Shown here: positions 8,801-15,695 of the stretch, piece by piece
Position numbering within the stretch: the first letter of the stretch is position 1
Layout: every line of letters begins with the position of its first letter
Origin: JBGSST01 sp041736915
GTDB taxonomy: Bacteria > Bdellovibrionota > FAC87 > UBA2466
Assembly (NCBI GenBank): GCA_041736915.1
Contig: JBGSST010000145.1
Coordinates: 1-26,908, forward strand
Direction: 5' to 3'
Length of the DNA: 26,908 nucleotides
Notes under the pieces: model-generated
The model's input: the letters and a program-made list of their open reading frames with translations, nothing else
What the model was told of the DNA's origin: nothing
Database searches by the model: none
Made by a program: the position numbers and the translations under genes

Positions 8801-9185
8801 GCGGATTCACCCGTCGCTTTTCCACCGTGAGAAGGTCGCGGGCAGCGGTTTGTATTTCCCAGGTGTATTTATCGTTTACCTCGCTGCCCTTATTCTGAAG
8901 CTCGGTATAGGCTTCCCCGCGCCAGGCCTTCACTTCTTCGAGCGCGCTGGCCAACCCCTCCGTATCCATGCGGAGCCCCACAAAAGGGTTGGCGTCCCGG
9001 TGGCTCAACCGCGATAAGTCGCCGAACAGCATGTCGTCTAGTGCTTTGGCCAGGGGAGAAAGCTGGCTACGTTTGGTGATGGGGCCGAGATCGCGGGCCG
9101 GAGCGGGCGTGACTTCGCCCTTTGCTAAAAAGCAAAAAGTGCATACCACGGCCGTAAGCCGCGCCACGTGACCCCAATTCCCCAT
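5895..9185 (-). CDS. Large exported protein with transglutaminase-like (Cys-His-Asp) domain
   Basis: The ATG at 9185 gives 1,096 residues and a good signal peptide (hydrophobic core ~10-21); a TTG at 9221 would add 12 polar residues. Residues ~20-450 look like a soluble, mostly helical region. A hydrophobic stretch at ~475-492 may be a membrane segment. A transglutaminase-like core follows: YQCDGARELG with Cys752, GGHADFV with His796 and YILDTTP with Asp813, in the order and spacing of the papain-like TGase triad. A Pro/Ala-rich linker (~850-940) and a helical C-terminus follow. TGase-like folds include crosslinking enzymes and cysteine proteases; which applies here is unknown. Last gene of the 11075-to-5895 operon, it begins 6-42 nt after the HTTM gene stop, suggesting it acts on the product of, or with, the upstream membrane pair. 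Confidence 0.8.
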   Translation of the reverse strand: MGNWGHVARLTAVVCTFCFLAKGEVTPAPARDLGPITKRSQLSPLAKALDDMLFGDLSRLSHRDANPFVGLRMDTEGLASALEEVKAWRGEAYTELQNKGSEVNDKYTWEIQTAARDLLTVEKRRVNPRRPVVDSFISLVAQAESGERKLTLAELHQSALNQTRVQVPGAFAGGRGLEDPIAAETYNKNSFRADIFETKPKNGMVSQTEFEDWRREQMQFLAQQHYDNQLRILQSHLEGGSWRIFLETPADNHEGQTTYRRIPLTWSLLKKFVAPMPLQSKVTSRGIAYRYPTEIPLRLPPMTALTDSWGSAITLSAEPRHVHNGGKLDVNYAAEVHLTRLLAQVNHSVIEAMSELSGFTYAAYRQDRGKRFVKEWDKGIKSDLDMLTKQHKVPSMAASVKAFKEAPPGLEIAVWGRFAEASDIWQKASEYKGGFWRDLFGGPGSLYSRSAERPIPLKVRATDAAHAAGKIAKRWLPIPLVIAGAIGAAYQLDALPSLSFPQALNAVATHADSADNEMPQGQSRIGSAFNKPLSSLGDTPLFRIDARAEDGKIPLRFGFGDPHQANRLVSVPSALDQAEFVLRSAKVHRGTAEIPTGDGTTLSAIEVVGEDGRKWRADRDYHLRQTPAGETVVFPLNSEPYQVQAGFVGGGPLTRPPLVNPELQSLSHDALGELSTELRGHGFRYLPQLMTEMIAFSKNKDLPITVYDFEQILKESAYYSQVKENEGAQLFASEIAQAARFLNPEGISCYQCDGARELGVGVFRRLLSKQSGVTVTPRNVLVREPGSNVLSTAGGHADFVMDDAKSGHRYILDTTPAHRDPRDKTPYPTTGGAAPTYSDTGSELSDTVTEKVAAKSARPEPAAPARPTVPLRPWSPMLLEFFARIGEAAPVRGVTRERTSQAVAAGGPNPPSSAGDGGTKLPPKPPAVVSLEPPGHWEMDPNLERLETKRLAVIGEIARLKLFPANNGRLPTTVMMELTKEAQKFLRGEMTYEEFRKFAELSTPAKFRWPATVHRGRIVGEVMKAVWERQKELVGHLRESWKHGKTKSYAGLLDPKLNAAIQGLVDLASKTPIEPPRWVHDTPAPLTCTAQLIDIK

Positions 9186-9227
9186 ATTCTCATTGTGCCC
9201 GGGTAGGCCGTTTGAGTTCAAAGTGAA

Positions 9228-10157
9228 CTAAGAGAATACGGGCGAATTCGGGGTGTATTCAGTGCGACTACGGGCGGCCGCGGGGGCCGGCACGGGTTCG
9301 GCGCTGATGCCGAATAGGCAAACGTTGAGCGCGATCATGAAGAGCGAAAAGGTATGGAGGCCTAGCCCCACGAAGATTCCACCGTGTAATAGCACCATCA
9401 TCACCACGAACGGTTTTCTCGTGCGGGGTAGAAACGCAAACACGGGATAACCCAGCTCCAGCACGAGCGTTCCCCAGCCTAGCACTTTGGGCAGTAACGG
9501 AATGAACGCCATCCACGAAATGTCCCATTGCGAGAACTGCGGCACGGTCAAAGAGCGCCAGATGATCTCGCCATTCCACCACTGCTCACCCATCGACTTG
9601 GCGATACCGCTCACGAAGTAGGTTCCGGCAATGTGAACTTGGAGCACCCGCAATGCCAGTCGGTGGTAAGAGCTCGTCGCCGCGCTTACGGGAAAGCGAG
9701 TGGCATCCATGGCGTAAGCTTTCTGAATCGGGAAGAACAGAAAGTAAAAGAGAACGATGTGCGCGTAGGTATCCGCGCCGTAGCTCGAAAGAAAGCCCGA
9801 GTTATAGATTAGGACGCTATGCAGTAGGTAAACCATTACGGCCGCCAGGCGCGTGCGCCAGCCCAGCAGCAAGAAAGAAAGCGAAACGAGGTAGCCGACG
9901 AAAATTCCGTTGAGCGCTTGGGCAGAGGTAACTCCGTACGGCGCCAGCCATTGCGCCACGTGCGCGACGTTGATCGAGAACGGATGGGCGAGGTACGACG
10001 CCAGCGAATTCTGAATCAGGCCATTTTCGCCGTAAAGCTCGTGTAGTCCCGGCGCTAGCAGAAAACCTTGCCCAAGTAGAATCGCCGCCACGGCGATGCG
10101 CAAAGCTGCGAACGGCTTTGCCGTGGCGGGAGGGAAAAAGCGTTTAAGATTTTTCAT
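9228..10157 (-). CDS. HTTM-domain integral membrane protein (SdpB / vitamin K-dependent gamma-carboxylase-like)
   Basis: A 309-residue polytopic protein with about seven hydrophobic segments. It carries HTTM-family hallmarks: LRIAVAAILLGQG near the N-terminus (~19-31), a DTYAHIVLFYFLFFP segment at ~129-143, and a VLQVHIAGTYFVSGIAK segment at ~171-187 followed by WWNGEIIWRSL. The HTTM domain is shared by vertebrate gamma-glutamyl carboxylase and by bacterial SdpB, which is needed to mature the exported SdpC toxin in Bacillus. By family analogy it may modify or process an exported peptide in the inner membrane; no reaction can be assigned. Its start overlaps the end of the preceding gene by 14 nt, so the two are translationally linked. 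The ~30-residue C-terminal tail is Pro/Ala-rich. Confidence 0.85.
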   Translation of the reverse strand: MKNLKRFFPPATAKPFAALRIAVAAILLGQGFLLAPGLHELYGENGLIQNSLASYLAHPFSINVAHVAQWLAPYGVTSAQALNGIFVGYLVSLSFLLLGWRTRLAAVMVYLLHSVLIYNSGFLSSYGADTYAHIVLFYFLFFPIQKAYAMDATRFPVSAATSSYHRLALRVLQVHIAGTYFVSGIAKSMGEQWWNGEIIWRSLTVPQFSQWDISWMAFIPLLPKVLGWGTLVLELGYPVFAFLPRTRKPFVVMMVLLHGGIFVGLGLHTFSLFMIALNVCLFGISAEPVPAPAAARSRTEYTPNSPVFS

Positions 10158-10677
10158 TCACCAGCTCCAGATGGCGTTCTTTCTTGAGGTAGCTGGCGCG
10201 GTAGATCTCGTGCCAGAAAATTTTGGCCCCGTGACGGGCCAGTTCCATCGAGGGTAGCTCCACGGCTTCAACGCGGATCTCGACCGCTTCTAGCGCTGGC
10301 ATCTGCCCGAAGAGCTTACCCGCCCACGAAGCCACGATGGATCGTTGTACGTCCGCCTTGTCGCTGATGGAGGGGGCCCAGAACGCGGCCAAAATGTTGT
10401 ACGTTCGCAAATCCACTTCGCGGTTTCCTTGCAGAAGGGTGGTCGAGAATTTTTCCCCCGAGGGCATGGTCCCTTCCGCCACTACGCGTATCTGCGACTT
10501 CAGTCCCGGCGCGAAGAACTTAATTTGCGCCAAGGCTCCGGTCAGCTTTCCATAAACCTCGTAGTAGGAGGCCAGCGGTGTTTTTACGAACAGGTTGGAG
10601 CCCCACAGCCCCGCCGCCACCATCACGAGGTGGAAGGCGGCGAGGCCGAGGGCGAAGTTGAACTTGCGGTCCGTCAT
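10144..10677 (-). CDS. Single-pass membrane protein partnered with HTTM protein (SdpA-like role suspected)
   Basis: A 177-residue protein with one N-terminal transmembrane segment (~8-30) and a soluble C-terminal domain expected outside the cytoplasm. The segment YEVYGKLTGALAQIKFFAPG at ~39-58 resembles the 'gly-x-x-x-FFAP' signature that I recall in small proteins encoded next to HTTM genes. It starts 2 nt after the stop of the repeat protein and overlaps the HTTM gene by 14 nt, strong evidence of co-function. In the Bacillus sdp system SdpA plays the small-partner role beside SdpB; sequence identity to SdpA is not claimed, only gene order, size and topology. No catalytic motif is visible. 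Confidence 0.7.
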   Translation of the reverse strand: MTDRKFNFALGLAAFHLVMVAAGLWGSNLFVKTPLASYYEVYGKLTGALAQIKFFAPGLKSQIRVVAEGTMPSGEKFSTTLLQGNREVDLRTYNILAAFWAPSISDKADVQRSIVASWAGKLFGQMPALEAVEIRVEAVELPSMELARHGAKIFWHEIYRASYLKKERHLELVNEKS

Positions 10678-10679
10678 GT

Positions 10680-11075
10680 TCAGATCTTCAGGTTGACGCT
10701 GCCGATGGCCACGTTGGGCTGCGGAAGCACCGCCGCCGAGTGTTGCATGTTCATTCGTCCAAACGGAGAATGAATCACGTTTCCGTTCGACGTATGCCCC
10801 ACGTTATTGAACGTGTGCACGACCGAACCGTCCGACGTGTGGGCCACGTTGCTGAAGGTATGCACGACCGACCCATTGGAAGTGTGGCCCACGTTATTGA
10901 ACATGTGCACTACCGATCCGTCCGACGTGTGTACCACGGAGTTCTGGGCCAAGAAGTTTTCCTTCGGCCGCTTCTCGTCCACAAGCGTTAAGTCTTTGAT
11001 TTCCACGGTGCCCGAGTACGTAGGCAAGAGGCAGGAAGCCGCCACTAGCACGACAACGGGTATTAACTTGAGCAT
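10680..11075 (-). CDS. Small exported protein with four 15-residue His-containing repeats, candidate HTTM-system substrate
   Basis: The start is set at the ATG at 11075, because an AGGGGG Shine-Dalgarno sequence lies just upstream; a longer frame to 11105 lacks such support. The product has 131 residues. Residues 1-22 are a signal peptide, and AASC at 12-15 could alternatively be a lipobox. Residues 49-104 hold four 15-residue units of pattern HTSxGSVVHxFxNVx. They put histidines at 49, 57, 64, 72, 79, 87, 94 and 102, a strict 8/7 alternation. The alternating hydrophobic residues suggest a beta-solenoid or stacked hairpins. The repeats contain no Glu or Cys. The tail (residues 105-131) is short and apolar. 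First gene of the four-gene HTTM operon. No family recognised. Confidence 0.75.
   Translation of the reverse strand: MLKLIPVVVLVAASCLLPTYSGTVEIKDLTLVDEKRPKENFLAQNSVVHTSDGSVVHMFNNVGHTSNGSVVHTFSNVAHTSDGSVVHTFNNVGHTSNGNVIHSPFGRMNMQHSAAVLPQPNVAIGSVNLKI
10764..10931 (-). repeat. Four tandem 45-bp coding repeats (15 residues each)
   Basis: Units at 10931-10887, 10886-10842, 10841-10797 and 10796-10764 (last unit shortened and diverged). Units 1 and 3 (HTSDG type) are close to identical at DNA level, differing at only a few of 45 bases. Units 2 and 4 are the HTSNG type. This implies a 30-residue higher-order duplication and recent expansion. Confidence 0.9.
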
Positions 11076-11116
11076 TTCGATCCCCCTTTTGGTTTTATGA
11101 CGCAAACAGTGGCTGC

Positions 11117-11138
11117 AAAAAAAAGACCAGCACGGGTC
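11117..11138 (-). terminator. Possible weak terminator or attenuator in the leader of the HTTM operon
   Basis: On the minus strand a GACC/GGTC stem with a 6-base loop (11138-11125) is followed directly by eight T residues (11124-11117). It sits about 42 nt upstream of the ATG at 11075, where an attenuator would lie. The stem is only 4 bp, so the call is weak. Confidence 0.25.
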
Positions 11139-11231
11139 ACGCTCAGTTGTAGAAGGCCCACTTCAATTTAGGTGTCAGTTTGACTCTCCTTTTCCCTTCT
11201 TCCGCGATCGACCATAAAAAAAAGTAAGGAT

Positions 11232-11259
11232 TTGCTTACCGCTTCGGCAAAGTTACTCT
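11232..11259 (+). promoter_or_regulatory. Possible promoter for the propeller protein, giving a leaderless mRNA
   Basis: TTGCTT (11232-11237) and TACTCT (11254-11259) are separated by 16 bp. The second hexamer ends 6 nt before the ATG at 11266, so transcription would start at or next to the start codon. No Shine-Dalgarno sequence is visible. Both hexamers match consensus poorly (about 3 of 6). Confidence 0.3.
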
Positions 11260-11265
11260 TCCCTC

Positions 11266-12864
11266 ATGCGCACCAGGATCGTTTGGTTACGGCGGTTACT
11301 TTACGTAGTGCTGTCAGTCAGTCCGGTGTTTTTTCTCATCCGCTGCACCTTGTCGCCGAATAAGGTGGGGATGCGGATTGGCGTCGATACCGAGGCGCTA
11401 AAGGCGCGGCTCAAAGGGACGCAGCTAGAGCATCTCAGCTGTTTCTTCGTTTCCATCTCCGGCCCCGGTGTGACCTTCGACTACGGCGCGCTCGATTTTC
11501 GGGATCGCGATCCCGAGTGCATGAAGCTCAATCGCACATCGAATCTCGCCACCCTCGACGACTTGCGCGATCGCGGAATCCGGATGAGCACCGCGGCCGG
11601 AAGCAGCCGGCTGATTCGGATCATGGGCGCCTCGACGTCGATCAAAGATTGCACGGGCCGTCCCCTGAAAGATCTCTTCGACCGCAAGACGCCCTTCATT
11701 TACGAAGTCGCGCGCAAGGAGGTCGATCTTTACACCGACAAGCGCGTGGAGATAACCGAGCTCAACGACCTGAGTCAGGCGAACGATATTGTCGCCCCCT
11801 GCGACAATACGGGGGGAATCGGTGGCGGAATTAGCGGCAACAACCATGCGTCCGCCGGCTACCTGGCCGTGGCCTTACAAACCTCACGGGCCACCGTGAC
11901 TCGCATGTTCGATATCTCGTCTTCTCTGACGCCCCAGGCAACCGCCATCCCGGATGTCGTGCACGACAATCCATCGAACATGCGTTACTTCGTGCAGCCC
12001 AATGCGCGGTCCTTCTATCTTTTCTCCGATACGGGCACGCGCGATGCCTCCGGGCGCCGATTTAACATCAGTGACGGTACGGTAACTTCGCCGGACGAGT
12101 GGGTAATGAATCTGGGCACTAGTCTGTACATGGATTTTACCGTCGACTCGCGGTTCACTTACACCGCGGGTCAGATCACGATTCACCAGTTCCAGACGAA
12201 CGATCAAGGGGTGGTTACGCCAATTGACCCTAGTAGCTGCGGCACCACTTATCCGGCCTTCGTCATCAAGGGCTCGAGATTCTACGAGTTTGGCAACGGC
12301 ATCGCCAATTTTGCGAACGTCCCGGCCAACGGAAATCTCTGCGGCCAACTCATTACCAACGGGGAAAGTCCTGGCCCTTTCAGCGGTTTCGCCAAGCGGG
12401 CCGTCGTAGCTTCCAACGGACTTATCTACGTTCTCAGCACCACCGGTGAGTCGAACGAATCCACGCTGCAGGCGTTCAACCCTGATGGGAACGGTCGTTG
12501 GATAGGACCGGTGGCGCCTGCGGCGATCATAAACACCGCCGCTACGAATGACCTGGTCATCGATCCCCAGTCGAAGTTTGCCTACGTGGGGGCCGTTGGG
12601 CCCGGTAAAGTGCTGGTCTACGCAATCAATCCGGTGAATGGGTCGGTGGGCTTAACCCCCACTTCCGAAGCCACCATCGGGGCGGTTAGTAACCTTACCG
12701 CCGATCCGCTTGGCCGCGGATTTTTCGGCGTGGAGGCCCGTACGACGTTGCGAGCCTACTCGGTGTCGCCAGCGGGAATCGCGACCGAGGTCATCGTTAA
12801 CGATATTCCCGAGCTGACCAATGGGCAGATACGCGCGGCGCAAACGATCCCAGTATTCAACTAG
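11266..12864 (+). CDS. Exported surface protein: four-Cys N-terminal domain plus beta-propeller-like region
   Basis: A 532-residue protein with a hydrophobic N-terminal segment (11-26) ending at Cys27, which aligns with the lipobox Cys of the kelch lipoprotein at 26655. Arg at -1 is atypical for a lipobox, so lipidation is uncertain. Residues ~35-180 are homologous to the N-terminus of that lipoprotein, with four shared cysteines (59, 85, 129, 179) and the CFFxSISGP, DP-CM and AND-V--C signatures. After a Gly-rich linker, residues ~190-530 contain propeller-like strands, for example VIDPQSKFAYVG and LTADPLGRGFFGVE. These resemble YncE or lactonase-type blades. It is probably a surface-exposed binding protein. 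Its stop codon abuts the stop of the convergent antiporter gene with no spacer. No Shine-Dalgarno sequence precedes the ATG. Confidence 0.85.
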   Translation: MRTRIVWLRRLLYVVLSVSPVFFLIRCTLSPNKVGMRIGVDTEALKARLKGTQLEHLSCFFVSISGPGVTFDYGALDFRDRDPECMKLNRTSNLATLDDLRDRGIRMSTAAGSSRLIRIMGASTSIKDCTGRPLKDLFDRKTPFIYEVARKEVDLYTDKRVEITELNDLSQANDIVAPCDNTGGIGGGISGNNHASAGYLAVALQTSRATVTRMFDISSSLTPQATAIPDVVHDNPSNMRYFVQPNARSFYLFSDTGTRDASGRRFNISDGTVTSPDEWVMNLGTSLYMDFTVDSRFTYTAGQITIHQFQTNDQGVVTPIDPSSCGTTYPAFVIKGSRFYEFGNGIANFANVPANGNLCGQLITNGESPGPFSGFAKRAVVASNGLIYVLSTTGESNESTLQAFNPDGNGRWIGPVAPAAIINTAATNDLVIDPQSKFAYVGAVGPGKVLVYAINPVNGSVGLTPTSEATIGAVSNLTADPLGRGFFGVEARTTLRAYSVSPAGIATEVIVNDIPELTNGQIRAAQTIPVFN

Positions 12865-14130
12865 CTACAAAAACCAAAACGCCGCCATGGCAATGGACGT
12901 TGGAATGAGCGCCGAGGTGAGTAACCGCAACGGGCTGATACCCTCGGGGCCGAAAGAATCCTTCAACATCGCAAACCCGGCCGGGTTGGGCGCGTTAGCA
13001 ATCACGGTGAGCCCGCCCCCCGCCACGGCGCCGGCGACTAGCGCGTACTTCATACTGTCGGTCAGCGTAGGCACCTGAGTGCCGAGAAAAGTAAGCGCGG
13101 CGTTGTCCATGACCGCCGTCAAACCGGCGGCGCCAAGAAACAGCGGCAGCTCGGACAACGAAGCCACGAGGGGCTGCAGCCACCAGCTTTGTAGGCTACC
13201 GAGTACGACCAATCCACCCAGGAAGAAGCCAACGAGTAAGCCGTCTTTAACCTTCAGCTCGTCCTGAAACTCCTGCGTAATCTCGGTAAAGCCGACGAAG
13301 AAAAGAAAGAGACCCAGAAAAAAAACCGGATGGTGCGCGGTCGCTACCACTAGCGCGAGAAAGATCAGGTGAATCGCGACTACCCAAGAGGGAATGAACG
13401 GTTCCGCCGGATCGCGCGGCAGTGGCGCCAGCCGGTAAAGCTCTTCCTTGAGCACGAGGGCGGCCAGCGAGGCATTCACGTAAACCGCGAGCGCGGCCTT
13501 CCACCCAAAGTGGCTCAGCATGAACGGCGTGTCCCAACTCCATTTCGCCGCCACCATTAACACCGGTGGCGCGGCAAAGTGGGTGAGTACGCCACCGATC
13601 GACACGTTCACGAACAGTACGGCCAGCGCGAGGTACTTGAAGCGCTCCGAGACGTCGCGGTCGAAAAACTGTTTTTTGAGGATCAGCGCCGTCACGGTCA
13701 TCGCCGCGGGCTCGGTGATGAAGCTGCCGAGCAACGGACCCGCCACCAGGGCGATGTGAAACTGAGCCATCGACCCTTTGAGCGGAAATAGCCCGGCCGC
13801 GAATCGCACGAGCCGCGAGGCCAGCTGGATGAGCGGTCGCGTGGCCGCCATGGCCATAATGACGAACACGAACGCCGGCTCGGTGAAGTTCTGCTTTTCG
13901 ATGAACTCTACGGCGAGATTCCCGCCGCCCATCAGCGCAAAGGCGACCACGAGTACGCCGGCCCATAGACCAAACACGATCTCTACCTCTCCCAGTAGGT
14001 GGAAGAGGTTTTCCAGCAGAGAACCCTCGGGGTGCTGTGACGCCAAATGCTGGAATTTTTTAATGGAAAACGTGTGGAGGACGGCAAGTCCGAAGAGGGC
14101 CGTAGCTAGTAGTTCAAACCGATGATCCAT
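12865..14130 (-). CDS. Putative Na+/H+ antiporter (PF07399-type)
   Basis: A 421-residue polytopic membrane protein with about eleven hydrophobic segments. The GSFITEPAAMTVTALIL segment at ~135-151, the GGVLTHFAAPPVLMVA segment and the C-terminal AVMDNAALTFLG and VIANAPNPAG motifs fit the 'putative Na+/H+ antiporter' family related to the ArsB/NhaD ion-transporter superfamily. It would exchange cytoplasmic Na+ for protons across the inner membrane. The charged and polar residues in the two re-entrant-like TEP and NAPNP segments are the likely ion path. The ATG has no clear Shine-Dalgarno sequence. A TTAAAAAT stretch just upstream (14135-14142) could be a -10, which would leave almost no leader. 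The gene is transcribed divergently from 14262. Confidence 0.8.
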   Translation of the reverse strand: MDHRFELLATALFGLAVLHTFSIKKFQHLASQHPEGSLLENLFHLLGEVEIVFGLWAGVLVVAFALMGGGNLAVEFIEKQNFTEPAFVFVIMAMAATRPLIQLASRLVRFAAGLFPLKGSMAQFHIALVAGPLLGSFITEPAAMTVTALILKKQFFDRDVSERFKYLALAVLFVNVSIGGVLTHFAAPPVLMVAAKWSWDTPFMLSHFGWKAALAVYVNASLAALVLKEELYRLAPLPRDPAEPFIPSWVVAIHLIFLALVVATAHHPVFFLGLFLFFVGFTEITQEFQDELKVKDGLLVGFFLGGLVVLGSLQSWWLQPLVASLSELPLFLGAAGLTAVMDNAALTFLGTQVPTLTDSMKYALVAGAVAGGGLTVIANAPNPAGFAMLKDSFGPEGISPLRLLTSALIPTSIAMAAFWFL

Positions 14131-14261
14131 GGCTATTTTTAACCGGGTTCACGCCGTTTGTCCCGCGTTTGCGCTTTGAATGCTGCTCTGCTCCAAAAAA
14201 GAATGCAAATTGGGAGCGGATCGAATAACCGGGTGAAGAAGACGTATAGGGGAGTTTCCAA

Positions 14262-15209
14262 ATGAAGACATGGGTTCATTTCTTACTGGCGATGGTTTGC
14301 TTTTCCGCTCTGGGCGCGGAGCCGCGGTTGTTCCGCTGGAATGATGCGGAGAAGAAATACGTCGAGATCGAGACGGCCACCAAGATCGAAAAAAAAGTTT
14401 ATCTAATGGTGATCGAGAACGCGAATGGCACTTACACCCGCTCGTGGGTGACACGCCAAAGCTACGACGTAATCGTGCCCGGTTCCTTCGTCGAGGGAGA
14501 GCGCCTGCGTAAAACCGGCGTATGGGCCAAGACGTGGTACCAACTCGGTAAAGAACTGGCCTGGTTCCCGGTCATCCCAAAAACGACGCCGCATCTGTGG
14601 CGCTACTCCGAACCGTTCGGAAAAACCTACTTGTCGGAACCCGGAGACTGGTGGCGGTGGAACGGTATGGATTTGCCGGACGACGCAAGTCGCAACGTCG
14701 TGGCGTTGCCCCCGTGGAACGATTTGATTCCCGGCCTCGAACCAGAGGTGTTACCGCCTCCGCGCCAACCCGAGCCGAAGCCGGTCATCATTCGCCGCGA
14801 AGTCACGCCCATGCCGACTCGGCCCGTTGTTCCCGCGCCCAAGCCGGAACCGATTATGGTGCCGTTGCCACGGCCCGAGGCCCGCCCCACCCCGATTCCG
14901 CAGCCCGATCCGACACCGATCACGCCACCCGTGCCCGAGCCCACGCCGACGATCGAAAAAGACGGTTCCGTGACGTGCGAGATCGAGGTCAATCCGCCGA
15001 CGGCTTACGTAGGTGAGGTAGTGATCCTCTCCATGGTGACTTCGGGGCCCGTAACGTCCGCGATGCTGGACGGTGCCGCCGTTGATTTTCCGAAGGTCCT
15101 TCGCAGCAAAACTGCCGAAGCGCCGGGCCGCTTTCTCGTGCAGGGAACGGTATGGAGCAAGGGCGGTCGCAATACATGCGCGCGCGCATTCGAAGTGCTA
15201 AAGCGCTAA
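14262..15209 (+). CDS. Exported protein with proline-rich linker and C-terminal Ig-like domain, function unknown
   Basis: A 315-residue protein with a signal peptide cleaved after ALGA (residue ~19). Residues ~20-165 form a Trp/Tyr-rich domain of unknown type (WAKTWYQLG, WFPVIPKTTPHLW, WWRWNGM). Residues ~166-245 are a proline-rich linker with repeated P-x-P and PEP/PKPEP patterns. Residues ~245-315 look like an Ig-like domain, with two Cys (in VTCEIEV and NTCARAF) placed for a disulphide. An AGGGGAG Shine-Dalgarno sequence lies 7 nt upstream. The linker suggests it spans part of the periplasm or extends from the envelope. It is isolated between divergent and convergent neighbours, so probably monocistronic. 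Confidence 0.8.
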   Translation: MKTWVHFLLAMVCFSALGAEPRLFRWNDAEKKYVEIETATKIEKKVYLMVIENANGTYTRSWVTRQSYDVIVPGSFVEGERLRKTGVWAKTWYQLGKELAWFPVIPKTTPHLWRYSEPFGKTYLSEPGDWWRWNGMDLPDDASRNVVALPPWNDLIPGLEPEVLPPPRQPEPKPVIIRREVTPMPTRPVVPAPKPEPIMVPLPRPEARPTPIPQPDPTPITPPVPEPTPTIEKDGSVTCEIEVNPPTAYVGEVVILSMVTSGPVTSAMLDGAAVDFPKVLRSKTAEAPGRFLVQGTVWSKGGRNTCARAFEVLKR

Positions 15210-15228
15210 CCGGGGAATTGACCGCAAG

Positions 15229-15606
15229 CTACTTGGTCGTAGTGGGACGACGGTAGACCGGGTTTTGTTCCGTCTTGCCGATGTTCTTGAAGAACAGATC
15301 GGGATTACTGAAGCCCGAGGTTCGCGAAAGGTCGGCCTGCACCGGAGCCAAAATCCGTGGAATGGCGCCATCGGCTAGCGGCGTTTTCGCGCCATTACCC
15401 AACACGGAGACTTCACTGGAAAGGAAGCGGCCATCGAAACGAATGCCCAATCCGCTGCCTTGCGGGTTCATCGCCTTAGCCCCTTCGACGCCGTAAGAAA
15501 ATCCAGTAGAAGCGCGGTTAGCGGACGATTCGGCCTGGGCGTGTCCCACCCAAGCAAAGAGCCCCAACAGTAACCACACGTGCCAGAATTTAGTCGCGAC
15601 TTTCAT
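15229..15606 (-). CDS. Small exported protein, function unknown
   Basis: A 125-residue protein with a classical signal peptide (hydrophobic core ~9-20, cleavage after GHAQA at 25). The mature part is Gly/Ser/Asn-rich without Cys, and ends in a basic TEQNPVYRRP segment. No domain recognised; the composition suggests an extended or beta-rich periplasmic protein. It lies downstream of the Kef-like gene on the same strand, but a hairpin at 15668-15686 separates them, so independent expression is likely. Confidence 0.65.
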   Translation of the reverse strand: MKVATKFWHVWLLLGLFAWVGHAQAESSANRASTGFSYGVEGAKAMNPQGSGLGIRFDGRFLSSEVSVLGNGAKTPLADGAIPRILAPVQADLSRTSGFSNPDLFFKNIGKTEQNPVYRRPTTTK

Positions 15607-15612
15607 AGGTTC

Positions 15613-15629
15613 GAGGGAACCGATCCCTC
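15613..15629 (-). promoter_or_regulatory. Stem-loop directly upstream of the 15606 start codon
   Basis: A 6-bp perfect stem (GAGGGA/TCCCTC) with a 5-base loop ends 6 nt before the ATG, and no conventional Shine-Dalgarno sequence is free in that spacer. In mRNA it would occupy the ribosome-docking zone, so it may modulate translation. No experimental or covariation support is available here. Confidence 0.3.
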
Positions 15630-15667
15630 TGACTACAGGTTAGTCGCTAATTGTGCAGGCATTGTGT

Positions 15668-15686
15668 AAGGCGAAAGCCTCGCCTT
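15668..15686 (-). terminator. Hairpin after the Kef-type antiporter gene
   Basis: AAGGCGA and TCGCCTT form a 7-bp stem with a 5-base loop, extendable past a one-base bulge. It begins about 10 nt after the TAA at 15696. There is no T tract, so it is either an imperfect intrinsic terminator or an mRNA 3'-end-stabilising hairpin. Confidence 0.45.
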
Positions 15687-15695
15687 TACGGGGGC

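Noticed and set aside
10764..10931. CRISPR-like array of 45-bp repeats
   Set aside because: The units are in frame, contiguous without spacers, and encode a patterned protein repeat.
13247..13966. 239-residue minus-strand frame, rich in Arg and Gly
   Set aside because: Out-of-frame shadow inside the antiporter gene; composition typical of shifted reading of GC-rich DNA.
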